Below are positions 42,425-52,954 of a DNA stretch of 64,000 nucleotides, in pieces. The stretch's first letter is position 1; each line of letters begins with the position of its first letter. A model generated the notes under the pieces. The model was not told the origin of the DNA. It searched no databases and saw nothing but the letters and a program-made list of their open reading frames with translations. This DNA comes from Meandrina meandrites. Its lineage: Eukaryota > Cnidaria > Anthozoa > Scleractinia > Meandrinidae. A program made the translations under genes and the position numbers. The DNA lies in the NCBI GenBank assembly GCA_963693305.1, contig OY855903.1, positions 23,193,255-23,257,254 of the forward strand, given 5' to 3'.

Positions 42425-44260
42425 TTAGGGGTATGTGGCTCCAACTTGCGTCAGTACTGCTCTTGTGTAACTTATCCAGGTGACTTTTAAGGCATTGCTG
42501 ATTACTTCAAAATCTGGCATGTCTAGGCCACCTTTTATTTTCGGAGCAATCATTGTGTTATGTTTGATTTTGTGTTGGTTATTCCAAACAAATTGAGATA
42601 TAATGGATTTAACCAAGGATGTAAATTGAAGGGGAAAGGAGAGTACAGATCTGTTGTAGACGAGCTTGGGTAGGGCAAGGCTTTTAAGAATGATTATGTG
42701 GCGTGTAGGGCAAGCACAAAATTGAATGTCTCTATGACCTTTTCATGGAATTTAATTTTTGTTCGAAATTTTTTTTGAAAGCGGTAACTTCATCGTAAGA
42801 GAAGTAGATTCCTAGTGCGTATATCGGTTCTGAAGGCCACGTTATATCAAAAGGAATGGATGTGTTATCCTTACAGGATCCTAACCACATTCCTTCGGTT
42901 TTGGATGTATTTATTTGTAGGCCTGATGTCTCCCAGAAAGCGTGCAGCACTTCAAACAAATTCTGTGCAGACAGTGCATCGGCGACGAAAGTTGTAGTAT
43001 CATCAGCGTATTGGGATATCTTGTATTCTTTGTTATAGATTTGTATCCCTTTAATATTTTTATCATTTCTGACTACGTTTGCTAAGATTTCTGCGCAGAG
43101 GACAAAAAGGATACCGGACAATGGGCAGCCTTGTCTGACTCCCCTTTGCAAAGAAAAGAAATCCGAGGCATTTCCGTTGTTGAAGACACAGCTTGTGATA
43201 TCAGTATAGAGCACGTATATCCATTTTCGAATACGCGGTCCAAAATTGAATGTCTCTAGGACCTTAGCTTAAAAATCCCAGTTAACCGAATCAAAGGCTT
43301 TCTTAAAATCAATGAAGATTACCATACCGGGTAAGTTTTCGAGTGATGTTATTTTCATTATATCCTGTATTAGCCTGATGTTTTGGCCGATATATCGGTC
43401 TTTCACGTATCTGGTTAAAAAGGTAAAGGTAAAGCAACTTTATTTATACACGGTTTGTGTTTAAAGCTAGAAGCTTGTGGGGCCGTGTATATGAAACAAA
43501 TATTAAATAAACATAACATGATTAAAAATCCCAACTGGCAGGAGGCAGACCAGTTGGCTATTTACAAGAATGACCGAGGATTTGAACTCGGGACAACCAA
43601 GAACAAATTCAGATAGTGGTCAGAACGGGACTTGAACCCGGGACCTCCGGATTTCAAGTCCGGCGCTCTAACCACTTGGCCATGCTGCCTCCTGTTTGGC
43701 CACAGTGTATAAGTTTGGGAAGAACATTGCTAATCCTACTTGCTATGGTCTTGGATATGATTTTGTAATCAATTTTCAATAGGGATATTGGTGTCCAATT
43801 TGCTAAATAAAGCTTGTTTTTGCGATTTTTTTGGCGTAACTTTGATGATTCCTTGACATTGTGTGATGTTAAGGTGTCCGTCGGCTAAAGCGTAATTCAA
43901 GCTTTGAACCATTTCCTCTCCTAGTATGGACCAAAAATGTAAATAAAATTCGACGGTGAATCCGTCGCTTCCTGGGCATTTGTCTTTACTGCATATTTTG
44001 AGAATTTCAAAACACTCTTGTTTTGTGAGTGGTCTGTCAAGCTCGTCTAGTTCAATTTGGAAGATTTGGATTTTCAAAAAATAGATTGTCATGCAGACTG
44101 CTCAGGGGTACCGCTGTGTACAGATTTTTGTAGAACATTTACTGACAGTTTAAAATTTCGTTTGAATCTATTATTTCAAGACTATCTTGGGATTTCAGTT
44201 TAGATATGAAAGTTTTGGAGTTTTGTCGTTTCTCTAAGTTTAGGAAATGTTTCTGAAGCA
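42425..44260 (-). mobile_element. Tx1/L1-type LINE, reverse-transcriptase part
   Basis: Reading down the minus strand: FLNLEKRQNSKTFISKLKSQ (about 44255), then CSKDKCPGSDGFTVEFYLHF, a gap filled by a SINE, YVKDRYIGQNI, MVIFIDFKKAFDSVNW, RGVRQGCPLSGILFVLCAEI, ISQYADDTTTFVADA (catalytic YADD), GLQINTSKTEGMWLGSCKDN and a distal KIKGGLDMPDF region to 42425. These are standard L1/Tx1-clade ORF2 motifs. Frameshifts and stops (for example near 43262 and 42730) mark it as dead. The missing endonuclease part is likely the fragment at 52436-52946. Confidence 0.9.
43417..43692 (-). mobile_element. tRNA-headed SINE inserted in the LINE
   Basis: The minus strand from 43692 reads ggaggcagcatggccaagtg, gttagagcgccggacttgaa, atccggaggtcccgggttca: a tRNA-like head with box A, an anticodon-like stem-loop (tga, serine-type), and a perfect box B (gggttcaagtccc). 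A second diverged box-B-like stretch (cgagttcaaatcctcgg) lies further in, and the 3' end is cgtgtataaataaagttg, ttacctttacctt. It splits the LINE reverse transcriptase between the GQ and YVKDRYIG parts. The acceptor stem does not pair and the serine variable arm is missing, so it is not a working tRNA. Confidence 0.8.
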
Positions 44261-44380
44261 ACCATGTCTTCCAAAGTCAAGTAGTGAATTGTTTGCCCCC
44301 GTTGAGCTGATATTAGTGACATTAAAGTGACCAATTTTAAAGTCAGATCCTTGAGTGAGCAGTTTGTAATAGATTGTTTT

Positions 44381-44640
44381 AGCAACGCCATACTGGAGGG
44401 CAAACAATGTAGCTTTTCCTTGGTAATAAACAAAGCGCGAGTGACCGGAACTGTCATTAAGGTGAGATAAAAGCTTTTTAAATGTTTTCTTTGTTATGAT
44501 GCCACAAAAAAACACTAAGACAATATCGCTTGGGAATTTTTACATACAGATGAAGTAGTTTCGGACTGAATCGGCTTCTAAAAGTCGGGCTTCAGGCTCG
44601 TGAAGTTTTAGCACGTGCTCGCTTGAAGCGACAGTAATGG
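44381..44640 (+). repeat. left 260-bp terminal inverted repeat of ISL2EU element
   Basis: Starts agcaacgccatactggagg and ends gcttgaagcgacagtaatgg. It is the reverse complement of 49056-49315 with only scattered differences (for example gggaattttt against the complement of aaaaattcct). Confidence 0.93.
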
Positions 44641-44782
44641 CAGTGACGTATTCAAAATAGCTCAAAATATCGCCGTGATTAATTCGAATTTAACGCTATA
44701 TTCGACTATATTTTGTACAATATGAGTTAAACTCGCCATATTATTTCAATTTCATATTATGCAGCTCACAGAGAAAAAGATC

Positions 44783-46782
44783 ATGTCGAGTAAATACCAT
44801 TGCTGTGTTCCCGGGTGCAATGCAGACAAACGGTATGGTGAGGAGAACAAGCTATCTTTTCACAGATTTCCGCCAGTCAGTAAGAAAGAACTCAGAGCTG
44901 CCTGGATAAATAATATCCGTAGAGATACAGGCGAAAATTTTCAGGTAAATCAACGTTGTTTATTATATAAAACGTATTTACGACGCCGACAGTTTTGTCT
45001 TAAAATAGTTCTTTCAATTTGTGCTTAATTTCGGATTACTGACAACGCAAGAGTGTGTTCTAATCATTTTAAAACAACTGATTTCAAAGCTGAGGATAGC
45101 AACGGTCGTAGACTTTTAAAAGAAGGAGTGAAACCTACTGTATTTTCCTGGTCTAGGAAGATCAAAGAAAGGAGACCACTACATCGAGTCGTGTAAGGCA
45201 TTTCAGTGAAGATAATTATTATGCTTGTGGTTTTCTTTATTGTTGGTTTTCTTGTGTTTATTTTTTGGCTTTTTTGCTTTTTTGGTATAAAATCTGTCCT
45301 AATCTATCCTAATCAAAGAAATTGTTTTAGACTGAAGTTAATATGAGAGGTTCAGGTGTTCTCTTTTCTATTATTTTTTTAAAATATAAGTGCAATGTGC
45401 ACTGAAGTGTAAACTGAGTTCAAACGGTCAGTGTACTGTTATGGACAAACTGAGCAAAATATGTATTAATTTTTAGCACTTCTTTATCATTGATTTTAGT
45501 CAACCTCAGTCCCAAAAGCCTGACATAGTGGTCAAAGAAGATGACGAAGCAGGCCCTTCATGTTTGGAGGTAGCAGAGGCCGAGACAGCTGCAGCCAAAG
45601 CAGAAACTAAAGCAGCAGAGGCCGCATTACAACTTACCTTGGCACTCCTTGAGTCTGCCCAGAGTGATTTAGCTGCAGCAAAGGCTGAAATCACTGTACT
45701 TCAAAATCAAGTTAAAATTTCACGTTTTGGGCTTCCGAGATTTCTGGCAGATAATGATAGTATAAAATTCTACACTGGATTTCCCAGTTATAATCACCTA
45801 CATAAGGTCTATAATATGTTAGAGCCCTCTGCTGAACGAATGACTTACATATACAGTGCAGGTATGAGTACCCAGCAGAGTCGGCCATCAGCAAGGACAA
45901 TGGTATTTATTGATGAGTTATTTTTATTTCTTGTACGGGTAAGGATGGGCCTTTTTGCCCAAGACTTGGCACACAGGTTTGACATTCATGTTTCATCTGT
46001 AAGTAGAAAAGTGATAACTTGGGCAAACTATTTGTACTTTTTTTCTTGGGAACCAGGTTGTCTGGCCAAGTAGGGCACATATAGATTTACACATGACAGA
46101 GGGTTTCAAACATCTGTACCCAAAGACAAGAGTAATCCTGGATTGTACAGAGATTTATGCTCAAACAACTTCATCCCTATTGTTACAATCAAATGTATTC
46201 TACTATAAAAGTACCACCACACTTAAAGGACTGGTAGGTATTGCCCCTCATGGGGCTATTACTTTTGTTTCATCACTTTACACTGGGTCCATATCAGATA
46301 AAGAAATAACTAGGGTTTCAGGAGTATTAGATCTTCTAGAACCTGGAGACACAGTGATGGCTGACGAGGGTTTTGACATAGGTGATATGCTAAGGGAAAA
46401 GGGAATAGGTTTAAGCCTGCCTCCATTTCTTCAAAGCAGTAGTCAATTTAGTGCTCAGCAAGTCCAAGAAACAAAGCAAATTGCCAAGCTGCATATCCAT
46501 GTGGAGAGGGCAATAAGAAGAATTAAAGAATTCCACATTTTTGATTCACCTATTTCTCTGAACTTAATGGGAACAAGAAATCAAATTTATACAGTAATTT
46601 GCTTATTAGTAAACTTTCAGGGACCACTGATCATGTCATCAACAGAAGCACAAATGAAAAGTAGAAGAATTTTACTTACAGTACTGTCACCCACTTTACT
46701 CTGTGGTAAACATTTTTTCAACGCCTGCATTATTTCTGTCATGCAAAAAAGTGTACAAAACATTTGCTCTTATATGTACTGA
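44783..46782 (+). CDS. THAP-domain DDE transposase of ISL2EU element (multi-exon, one frameshift)
   Basis: Exon 1 (44783-44944) encodes MSSKYHCCVPGCNADKRYGE and RAAWINNIRRDTGENFQ, the first half of a THAP zinc finger, ending cag/gtaaat. The second half (45044-45195: CSNHFKTTDF, then VKPTVFSW) completes the C2CH ligands and the invariant Pro, Trp and Phe. Its acceptor is unclear, because the expected position reads ttcgg. After an intron ending gattttag at 45500 come an Ala-rich coiled coil (EAETAAAKAETKAAEAALQL), an HTH (LAHRFDIHVSSVSRKVITW) and the DDE core: VILDCTEIY, VMADEGFDIGD, and VERAIRRIKEF. A seven-T run near 46025 shifts the frame between HTH and core. DNA cutting and strand transfer are the family role. 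The true 3' end may precede 46782. Confidence 0.82.
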
Positions 46783-47236
46783 AATAAATCTGATTAACAC
46801 CTCTTGAAACAACAACAACTGGTTCACTGTAAGTAACCTTAGAGACTGACAAGTATCTTTAGGGGGTGATTGTTAACAGACACTAACCAGGAATTTTTTA
46901 TGTCATTAATCTCTCTTCTATACTATGTGCTAACGTAGTTTCTTTGCATTGTAAAAATAGAAATAAAACATGTCAGTCAGACTTCTTAAAGTTGGAAAAC
47001 CTTGAAACATAATGCTAGATCACAAAAACATGTCTAGCCAAACAATAAGCGAAGTTTAGATTTCTCATGTAAAAGAGTTGCACATTTTTACTTTAAGTAA
47101 TAATTAAAAAAGAACATGTCCAATTATCTTTTGCATTTTGAAAAAACTGTGGATCATAATAAATTCTTTCACAGTGGAAAGTTGTGTCATTGATATAACT
47201 AAAAAAGTCACACCATTCTAGACCAGAAAGGCCCAA
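46783..47236. other. intergenic region between the two convergent ISL2EU genes
   Basis: No additional gene is seen. Shared 3' untranslated sequence of the two convergent genes is the likely content. Confidence 0.5.
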
Positions 47237-48420
47237 CTAAAACTGAACTTGATAGTAGTACTCATGGTTCCTTTTCAGTGACAGCTGCTTGGTAACAGGG
47301 TCTTTGTAAATATAATGTACTCCATCAAAATCAATTGCACTTTCTTTAACAACTTTGGTTTCAAAAAGTCCAAATGGGAGGTAGCCATCCTTCTCAGCTG
47401 AGCTATCATACACCTTTCTGTCTGGTGAAAAGCCAAGCCACGGTGACTTAGGGTTGATTATCAAACCTGAAGGAAACAAATTGACCATACCCTGTTTTGC
47501 AATGTTGGCATAAGCCATTGCAGCAACAGGCTCCATTTCAATGCCTCGTTGCATGTCTGCAGTCACAACTCTGCGGCTTGAGTTGAGTTGGTTGACCAGT
47601 GAATCAAAATTTGTTACTTGTTTGGCAACTTTTCCAAACTTGCTGGCTGTTATGCGTTTTTCTCTTAGATAATACCAAGTCTCATTACTACTCTGTGAAA
47701 TTGTCTGTTGTTCCAGCTTAATTGCGGTCTCTCTGGTAACCCCCAAAGAATCTAAGGAAGCTTGCTTTTCAGCTGTTAAACAAACTGTTACATTGTTAGC
47801 AAACCTTTAACCAGCAGTCTCAAGTGGCAGATGCGGAAAAAATGTACAGGAATAGTCATTAATGATATACTCTTTTGATAGTTTTTTTGGTATGAAAGCA
47901 CACTGCCTTTCACAGCATTACCAAAGGATGTAGCAACAGGTGATAATGATGTCATTGTGCTCGCATGTGGTAACACAGTTGCCATAAGCGGTTTTGGTGT
48001 GAGAGATGACATCATTTCAGCAGTCATTAGAGGGTAAGCAGTTGAAGGACTGTATAAGGCAGTCTTAACAAACTTGGCATAATCTGCCCCTGCTTGTGGC
48101 TTCTTTACCATTATGTCCTGAATTGCCTTGTTAGCAATCTTTCTTTGTCGAGGAACACTCCACATCTGTGGCAGGCGGGTGCATGCAAGTTCATCTGGCA
48201 GCGATTTTAGCCCAAGATGTTTACAGTGTGACATGTAAAAGAGCAATCCAACCACATGATGGCAGTATCCACTGGATCCTGCCACACAAGAGCACTTTGC
48301 CGAAATCCTCTTGTCTTCTATGCCAATCTGTACACTTAGTGTATGTGGTGGCTCATTTTTTTTTCATAGATCTGTAGCACTTTGCTGTTACTTTAACATG
48401 GTTAGTAGAATACTGGACTG
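47237..48420 (-). CDS. SWIM zinc finger plus YqaJ-type exonuclease of ISL2EU element (frameshifted)
   Basis: The upstream part reads PPHTLSVQIGIEDKRISAKC, then SCVAGSSGYCHHVVGLLFYM, giving the SWIM pattern CxC...CxH, and a LPQMWSVPRQRKI segment. The downstream frame (47746-47237) is a YqaJ-like nuclease: WYYLREKRITASKFGKVAKQ, MQRGIEMEPVAAMAYANIAK, PWLGFSPDRKVYD and LFETKVVKES. These supply the expected acidic E, D and ExK residues of the RecB/lambda-exonuclease fold. A frame change lies near 47800. Known for ISL2EU: this second protein accompanies the transposase and its exact role is not established. The start was not located; coding potential is visible back to about 48420. Confidence 0.8.
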
Positions 48421-49055
48421 CAAAAAAAAAAATTAGAAATTTTCAACTCTCATCAAGGTTAACTAACATGTAAAAATTGTTCATTGTATACTGTGATAAT
48501 ATAAACAAACTAAGAAAAACAACAAGTTATCAAAATAATTTTATGCAACCTTTAAAAATATCACCTAAACAAAACAATAATCGACTTAACTTCTGGACAA
48601 ATTTTATTTATCAATTTCATGAATCTTGTACATCATTTAAGTCTATTATACTTTTTTTATTGTTGTAAACGTTAGGTCCTTTTTATCTAGAAATGTCCAA
48701 AACACCTTTGTATGCATTTCCTCACTTAAAAGTTGAGATATCCCAGATTGCATGTACCTTTTTTATCGTGAAGGTAGCCGGGTTCAGCGAAAAACTTGTA
48801 AGCTTTTCGAGTATGTTCGCAGCCCGATGCCTTCTGAGCATAACCTTTGATTTCTGCGAAAGAAATATCTGGGAACTTGGTTTAATCTTTTGACTCCACG
48901 CCTGTGAATATAAGTAAAACTAACTTGAGCTCGCTCTAAGGTTACATCGTTTAAAAAAGGAGATTCTACACTTGGATGTGCTACTATTTGCTGCATCACA
49001 GCATCACATAAAGATCACCTCGAACTAATCAAATATATATTTGTGTAAGCGGCCG

Positions 49056-49315
49056 CCATTACTGTCGCTTCAAGCGAGCACGTGCTAAAACTTCACGAGC
49101 CTGAAGCCCGACTTTTAGAAGCCGATTCAGTCCGAAACTACTTCATCTGTATGTAAAAATTCCTAAGCGATATTGTCTTAGTGTTTTTTTGTGGCATCAT
49201 AACAAAGAAAACATTTAAAAAGCTTTTATCTCACCTTAATGACAGTTCCGGTCACTCGCGCTTTGTTCATTACCAAGGAAAAGCTACATTGTTTGCCCTC
49301 CAGTATGGCGTTGCT
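49056..49315 (-). repeat. right 260-bp terminal inverted repeat of ISL2EU element
   Basis: Mirror of the left repeat, ending ctccagtatggcgttgct at 49315. Sequence just inside it (gtgtaagcggcc) is not part of the repeat. Confidence 0.93.
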
Positions 49316-49328
49316 AAGGGAAAATCGG

Positions 49329-49976
49329 TCACGTGACAAATTGTTGCAAAAGGCCTATAGAGGTTGCCTTTTGAGAAATTCCCTGTGTGTCATAGGATTG
49401 CCGGACAATCTGCATGCAATCAGAACCATTAATTTTCTTTATTAAGGGATGAACTTCCATTTTCATCCCCGGCATTTGTAAGGCAGTCCGTTGTTGTGGT
49501 AGTACTCTTGGAACATCCACTAACATGCGAAGAAGTTTGGGATACCAACTTTGGGTTGGCCACATTGGAACTATCAGCAACCCTTCTGCACAATCCGTCT
49601 GTGCCTTCTGTAGACATCTTGCAATTAAACTGAAAGGGGGAAAAGCATAGAAGAAGTGTTTATCCCATGTAATGGAGAATGCATCGATAAATGCTGCCCC
49701 TGGGTCAGGTTTCCAGGATACATAGCATGAAACCTGATGATTTAATCTGGATGCAAAAAGATCTATGGAGGGCTCCCCCCAGATATCAGATCTTATCATC
49801 CATTCCTTGTTGTCTGAGAAATGGCATGATTCTCGGTCTGCCTCAACATTTTTTGTCCCTGGGATATGAGCAGCTGTTAACCATTTTTGTTTATCTATGC
49901 ACCACTGCCAAATATCTTTAGCAATAGCATGACATTCCTTTGAATGTACGCCTCCCATAGCATTAATATAGTTCAC
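49329..49976 (-). pseudogene. DIRS RNase H and C-terminal region
   Basis: MNYINAMGGVHSKECHAIAK, DIWQWCIDKQKWLTAAHIPG and TKNVEADRESC form the RNase H end, followed by the DIRS-specific IDLFASRLN...YAFPPFSLI block. Past 49450 the reading frame slips: the expected IACRLSGNP segment is present in another frame. The element stops close to the ISL2EU boundary. Confidence 0.85.
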
Positions 49977-50404
49977 AGTTGTAGAGTTATCAGAGTAAAT
50001 CTTAATATGGTGTCTTGCTCATTTTTGGAAAATGCCTCAAGTCCAAAAAATGCCGCCATCAGCTCCAGACAATTAATGTGATATTTTGCTTCTTCATCTG
50101 ACTATCTACCCCCTATTTTCTCTGCATCTTTGACAGCCCTGCATCCTTTAGTTGATGCATCAGTGTAAATGGTTACATCAACTTTTGAATTAGGCAATAA
50201 TATGGGGTACTTAATGGTCTGAATGTTATCATACCACCACTTTATCTGAACAGCTTTCCTGTGATAAACTCATTTGAGCATTGTAATTGACATAGTTTTG
50301 TCTTAAGGCTGTAATGTTGTCTATAAAACAGTGGTCCATGTAAGACCCCAGGAAAACTTGACACTAAAAGACCAATAAAGTTAGCTAATTCCTGGATTGG
50401 AAGC

Positions 50405-51299
50405 TCAACGAGTTCCATCATTTTCCTGCATCTTTCCCATAATGCACTGGATTTTTTCCTGTGTAAGGGAGACAGTCATATTGACTGAATCCAAGACAAA
50501 TCCCAGAAATGTAAGCACTTGAACTGGCTTTAGGACTGACTTAGCAGGATGTAGGATAAAACCCAATTTCGAAAATAAATTACAAGTATCGTAAATATTG
50601 GCTTGGCAGTCCTCAATGTTCTCCCCTTGTAAATAAGAGTCATCAATACAGCCCACATTCAAGTGACCCTTCTGGCGCAGCATAGCATACACTGGCTTAA
50701 GGATTTTTGTGAAGGGGTGCACAAGCCAGACCATTTGGTAGACATGGAAACTGAAACAATCTACCTTTCCAGCAAAACCTCAGATATTTTTTATCTTCTT
50801 TATGAATTGGCACTGAGTAGTATGTGTCCCGCAGATCTACTGAGGCCATATAACAGTTGGGAGTCATAAGCCTGATCACTGATTGTAAGGTATCCATCTT
50901 AAAATGCTGATACTCCACATGCTCATTCAAATTCTTCAAATTTAGGATTAATCTATATCCCCCATCTTTCTTAGGGCATATAAATATAGTAGAAATATAT
51001 TACCCAGGGCAATGTGTGGTTTCTGATATCACACCTTTGATCAGCAATTTATCAATTTCCTTGTCAATGACCTCCTGCTCTTGTAGTGTAAATTTTATTT
51101 CTTTTGGTGGCATAGACTGTTTTGGCTCTCCATTGTCAAACTCAATTTTATAATGTTTCACACTATTAAGTATGAAAGGATCCGAGGTTATGTATTGCCA
51201 TTGAGAGGTAAATTGTTTCAGTCGCCCACCTATAATTTCAATAGATTGCTCTGACATATTTCTTACTTCAACGATAGTGTTATTAGCAGTCTGATTCAT
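50405..51299 (-). pseudogene. DIRS reverse transcriptase
   Basis: Frames on the minus strand: PPKEIKFTLQEQEVIDKEID and KLLIKGVISE (51.05 kb), KKDGGYRLILNLKNLNEHVE (50.95 kb), CYMASVDLRDTYYSVPIHKE (first catalytic Asp context), FQFPCLPNGLACAP, then VGCIDDSYLQGENIEDC (IDD catalytic motif) and VLTFLGFVLDSVNMTVSLT. It is frameshifted at least at about 51000 and 50720. Confidence 0.85.
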
Positions 51300-51508
51300 T
51301 TTGACTTCCCCTCCTTCTAATCCTTTTGAAGTTCGGAGGATGCTTGTGTTCGTTTTTCCACAAGCCTAAAAAAGGCTTCCTGTAATGTTGGTTTCCTGGC
51401 CGTCCACGGCTATGTGCGTAAGAGTTGTGCCTGTGATAATCAGGCTTGGCCGTTGATCGAGCACTGTGTTTACAGGCTTTCTTTCCGACTCGATTGACCT
51501 CGGTCAGT

Positions 51509-52312
51509 TCATGTAAGCGCATCTGTTGACGGTTGAAGAAGGTCGTTTCCCGTCGGGAGTGATGACAAGTGGTTTAGGAGTTCATCGATCATAGTAGTCA
51601 ACGCACACATTCCTTTAAAGAGGGACAACTGTACCTTTTGCAGTCTTACATCTTGGGACCGAACTACTGGAGCAAGATGGTCCCATATTGGTTGATTTAC
51701 TCGGACTTTCGTCAATGATTCACAGTTCTCTGGCCTGTGATACTTATTCAACTTTTCCTGAAGTTTCTCTTCAGGCAGGCCATCTTTGAGCATGGCATTT
51801 ACCACGTTAGCCAGCTCTGTGTTGACACTTGGGCCCGTCTCCTCTTTATTCAGCTGTTTCAAGGTATTAAGCACTTCAAATTTTCCTTCATTAGAAGGCC
51901 TTTTCTGAGCTCCGGCTGAGTCCGCCAGCTTTGTCACAGCTTCTTCTAAGCTCTTAGTTTTGTCATCTTGGCTCTTCTTCGCAGGGGGCTCTTCAATGAC
52001 CTCATGGTCATTTTCTGTAGCTGGAGGAATTGTCTCGTTCTCTTCCTCCGTTGAATCAACATACAGTATTGTACGTCAAATTCTGACTGAAACTGTTTGA
52101 ACGACTCTGCAATAGTCTTGAGACATCTGGGTGAAACCTTGTCTCAGCGTAGCGGCCAGCTCTTACAAACCATGTGAGTCAGTTTTGGCGCCATCACAGC
52201 CATTGATGATGTTAACATTTGCTTCGATGTGTTCACTTCTAGAGCCACTACTTTTCCTTTTTAAGTTGTCTTTCCCGCCCTTAAGCTCAGATTCACCTGA
52301 GCTTTCGGACAT
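51509..52312 (-). pseudogene. DIRS gag-like ORF
   Basis: Begins MSESSGESELKGGKDNLKRK at 52312. After stops near 52165 and 52080, a long frame (51937-51509) reads VNAMLKDGLPEEKLQEKLNK, RPENCESLTKVRVNQPIWDH and SLFKGMCALTTMIDELL. The W..L.P..R..D...Q..Q..L.KG...L..MID pattern is the known DIRS ORF1 domain. Disrupted by stops. Confidence 0.75.
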
Positions 52313-52435
52313 TTTGAGCGAATTATCGCTTTGGAAAATGAATTTCTTCTAGCGTGTTGGGACAAACGTCAGTTCGCTTTCAAAGGTGGCAACACACTGA
52401 GTTCGCACAGACGCAGTGCTATCTCACGTGAGCCC

Positions 52436-52946
52436 TCAGTGCGGTGACGGAATAGAATTGTGTTTCTTTTTGAACTCGGGTATAATGTCATGAAGTTGTT
52501 CCACAAAGGTGTTATCGTCAAGAAGTGACTTGTTAAATTTCCAAAAGCCGGGTCCTCTCTTTGCGTAACCGTTGGACTGAAGTGTCAAGGTTATTGCAGA
52601 GTGGTCTGATAGTGTCGAGTTTTTTATCCCCGTGTTTAACGTGATGTGTGAAAGGACTTTTGAGATTAACCAATAATCCAATCTACAATGTACATTTAGC
52701 GCTTTGTCGCACCATGTGACTTGCACTTGATCAGAGTGTTGAAATCTCCAAATATCCTGCAGTTTGAACAAGTTGCATAATTTAGTAATTTCACTAATTA
52801 CATTGCTTTTTCTTTCTACAGCAGCACCACCTATTTTTCACGGGGTGTTAGCACGCAATTGAAGTCTCCGCCTATTATAAGGCTATTGTCTGAACGCTTT
52901 CTAATAACGTCAATAATATTCGCGAAAAACATTTTTTTGGTCAGAG
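52436..52946 (-). pseudogene. Tx1/L1-type LINE endonuclease fragment
   Basis: Minus strand: FFANIIDVIRKRSDNSLIIG, GDFNCVLTPREK, then VTWCDKALNVHCRLDYWLIS, STLSDHSAITLTLQSNGYAK and RGPGFWKFNKSLLDDNTFV. The GDFN and SDHSAI motifs are those of an APE-type endonuclease; RGPGFWKFN is the following L1/Tx1 hallmark. Same strand as, and probably the upstream half of, the LINE at 42425-44260. Confidence 0.82.
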
Positions 52947-52954
52947 TTGTTATT

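Larger units (their letters stand above)
44381..49315. mobile_element. ISL2EU-type DNA transposon (THAP-DDE transposase plus SWIM/YqaJ gene)
   Basis: Two 260-bp inverted repeats (44381-44640; 49056-49315), nearly identical and starting agcaacgccatactgg, enclose two convergent genes. On the plus strand is a THAP plus DDE_Tnp_4 transposase; on the minus strand is a protein with a SWIM zinc finger and a YqaJ-type exonuclease. This gene pair is the hallmark of ISL2EU elements in the PIF/Harbinger-related group. The flanking dinucleotides (tt and aa) do not match, so no target duplication is evident. Each gene carries at least one frameshift, so this copy is probably inactive but complete in layout. 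Confidence 0.88.
49329..52312 (-). mobile_element. DIRS-type retrotransposon, internal part, without tyrosine recombinase
   Basis: It is ordered on the minus strand: gag-like ORF (52312-51509), reverse transcriptase (about 51299-50405), RNase H (about 50100-49329). The RNase H end with EPSIDLFASRLNHQVSCYV, FSITWDKHFFYAFPPFSLIA and LIVPMWPTQSWYP is diagnostic of DIRS elements. The tyrosine recombinase expected next is missing because the element ends at the ISL2EU terminal repeat. Several frameshifts are present. Terminal inverted repeats of DIRS were not found. Confidence 0.88.

Noticed and set aside
43618..43692. A functional tRNA-Ser gene
   Set aside because: The acceptor stem does not pair and the long variable arm is missing; it is joined to a SINE body and lies inside a LINE.
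45506..45694. Minus-strand Ala-rich small protein
   Set aside because: It is the antisense of the Ala-rich coiled coil of the THAP transposase.
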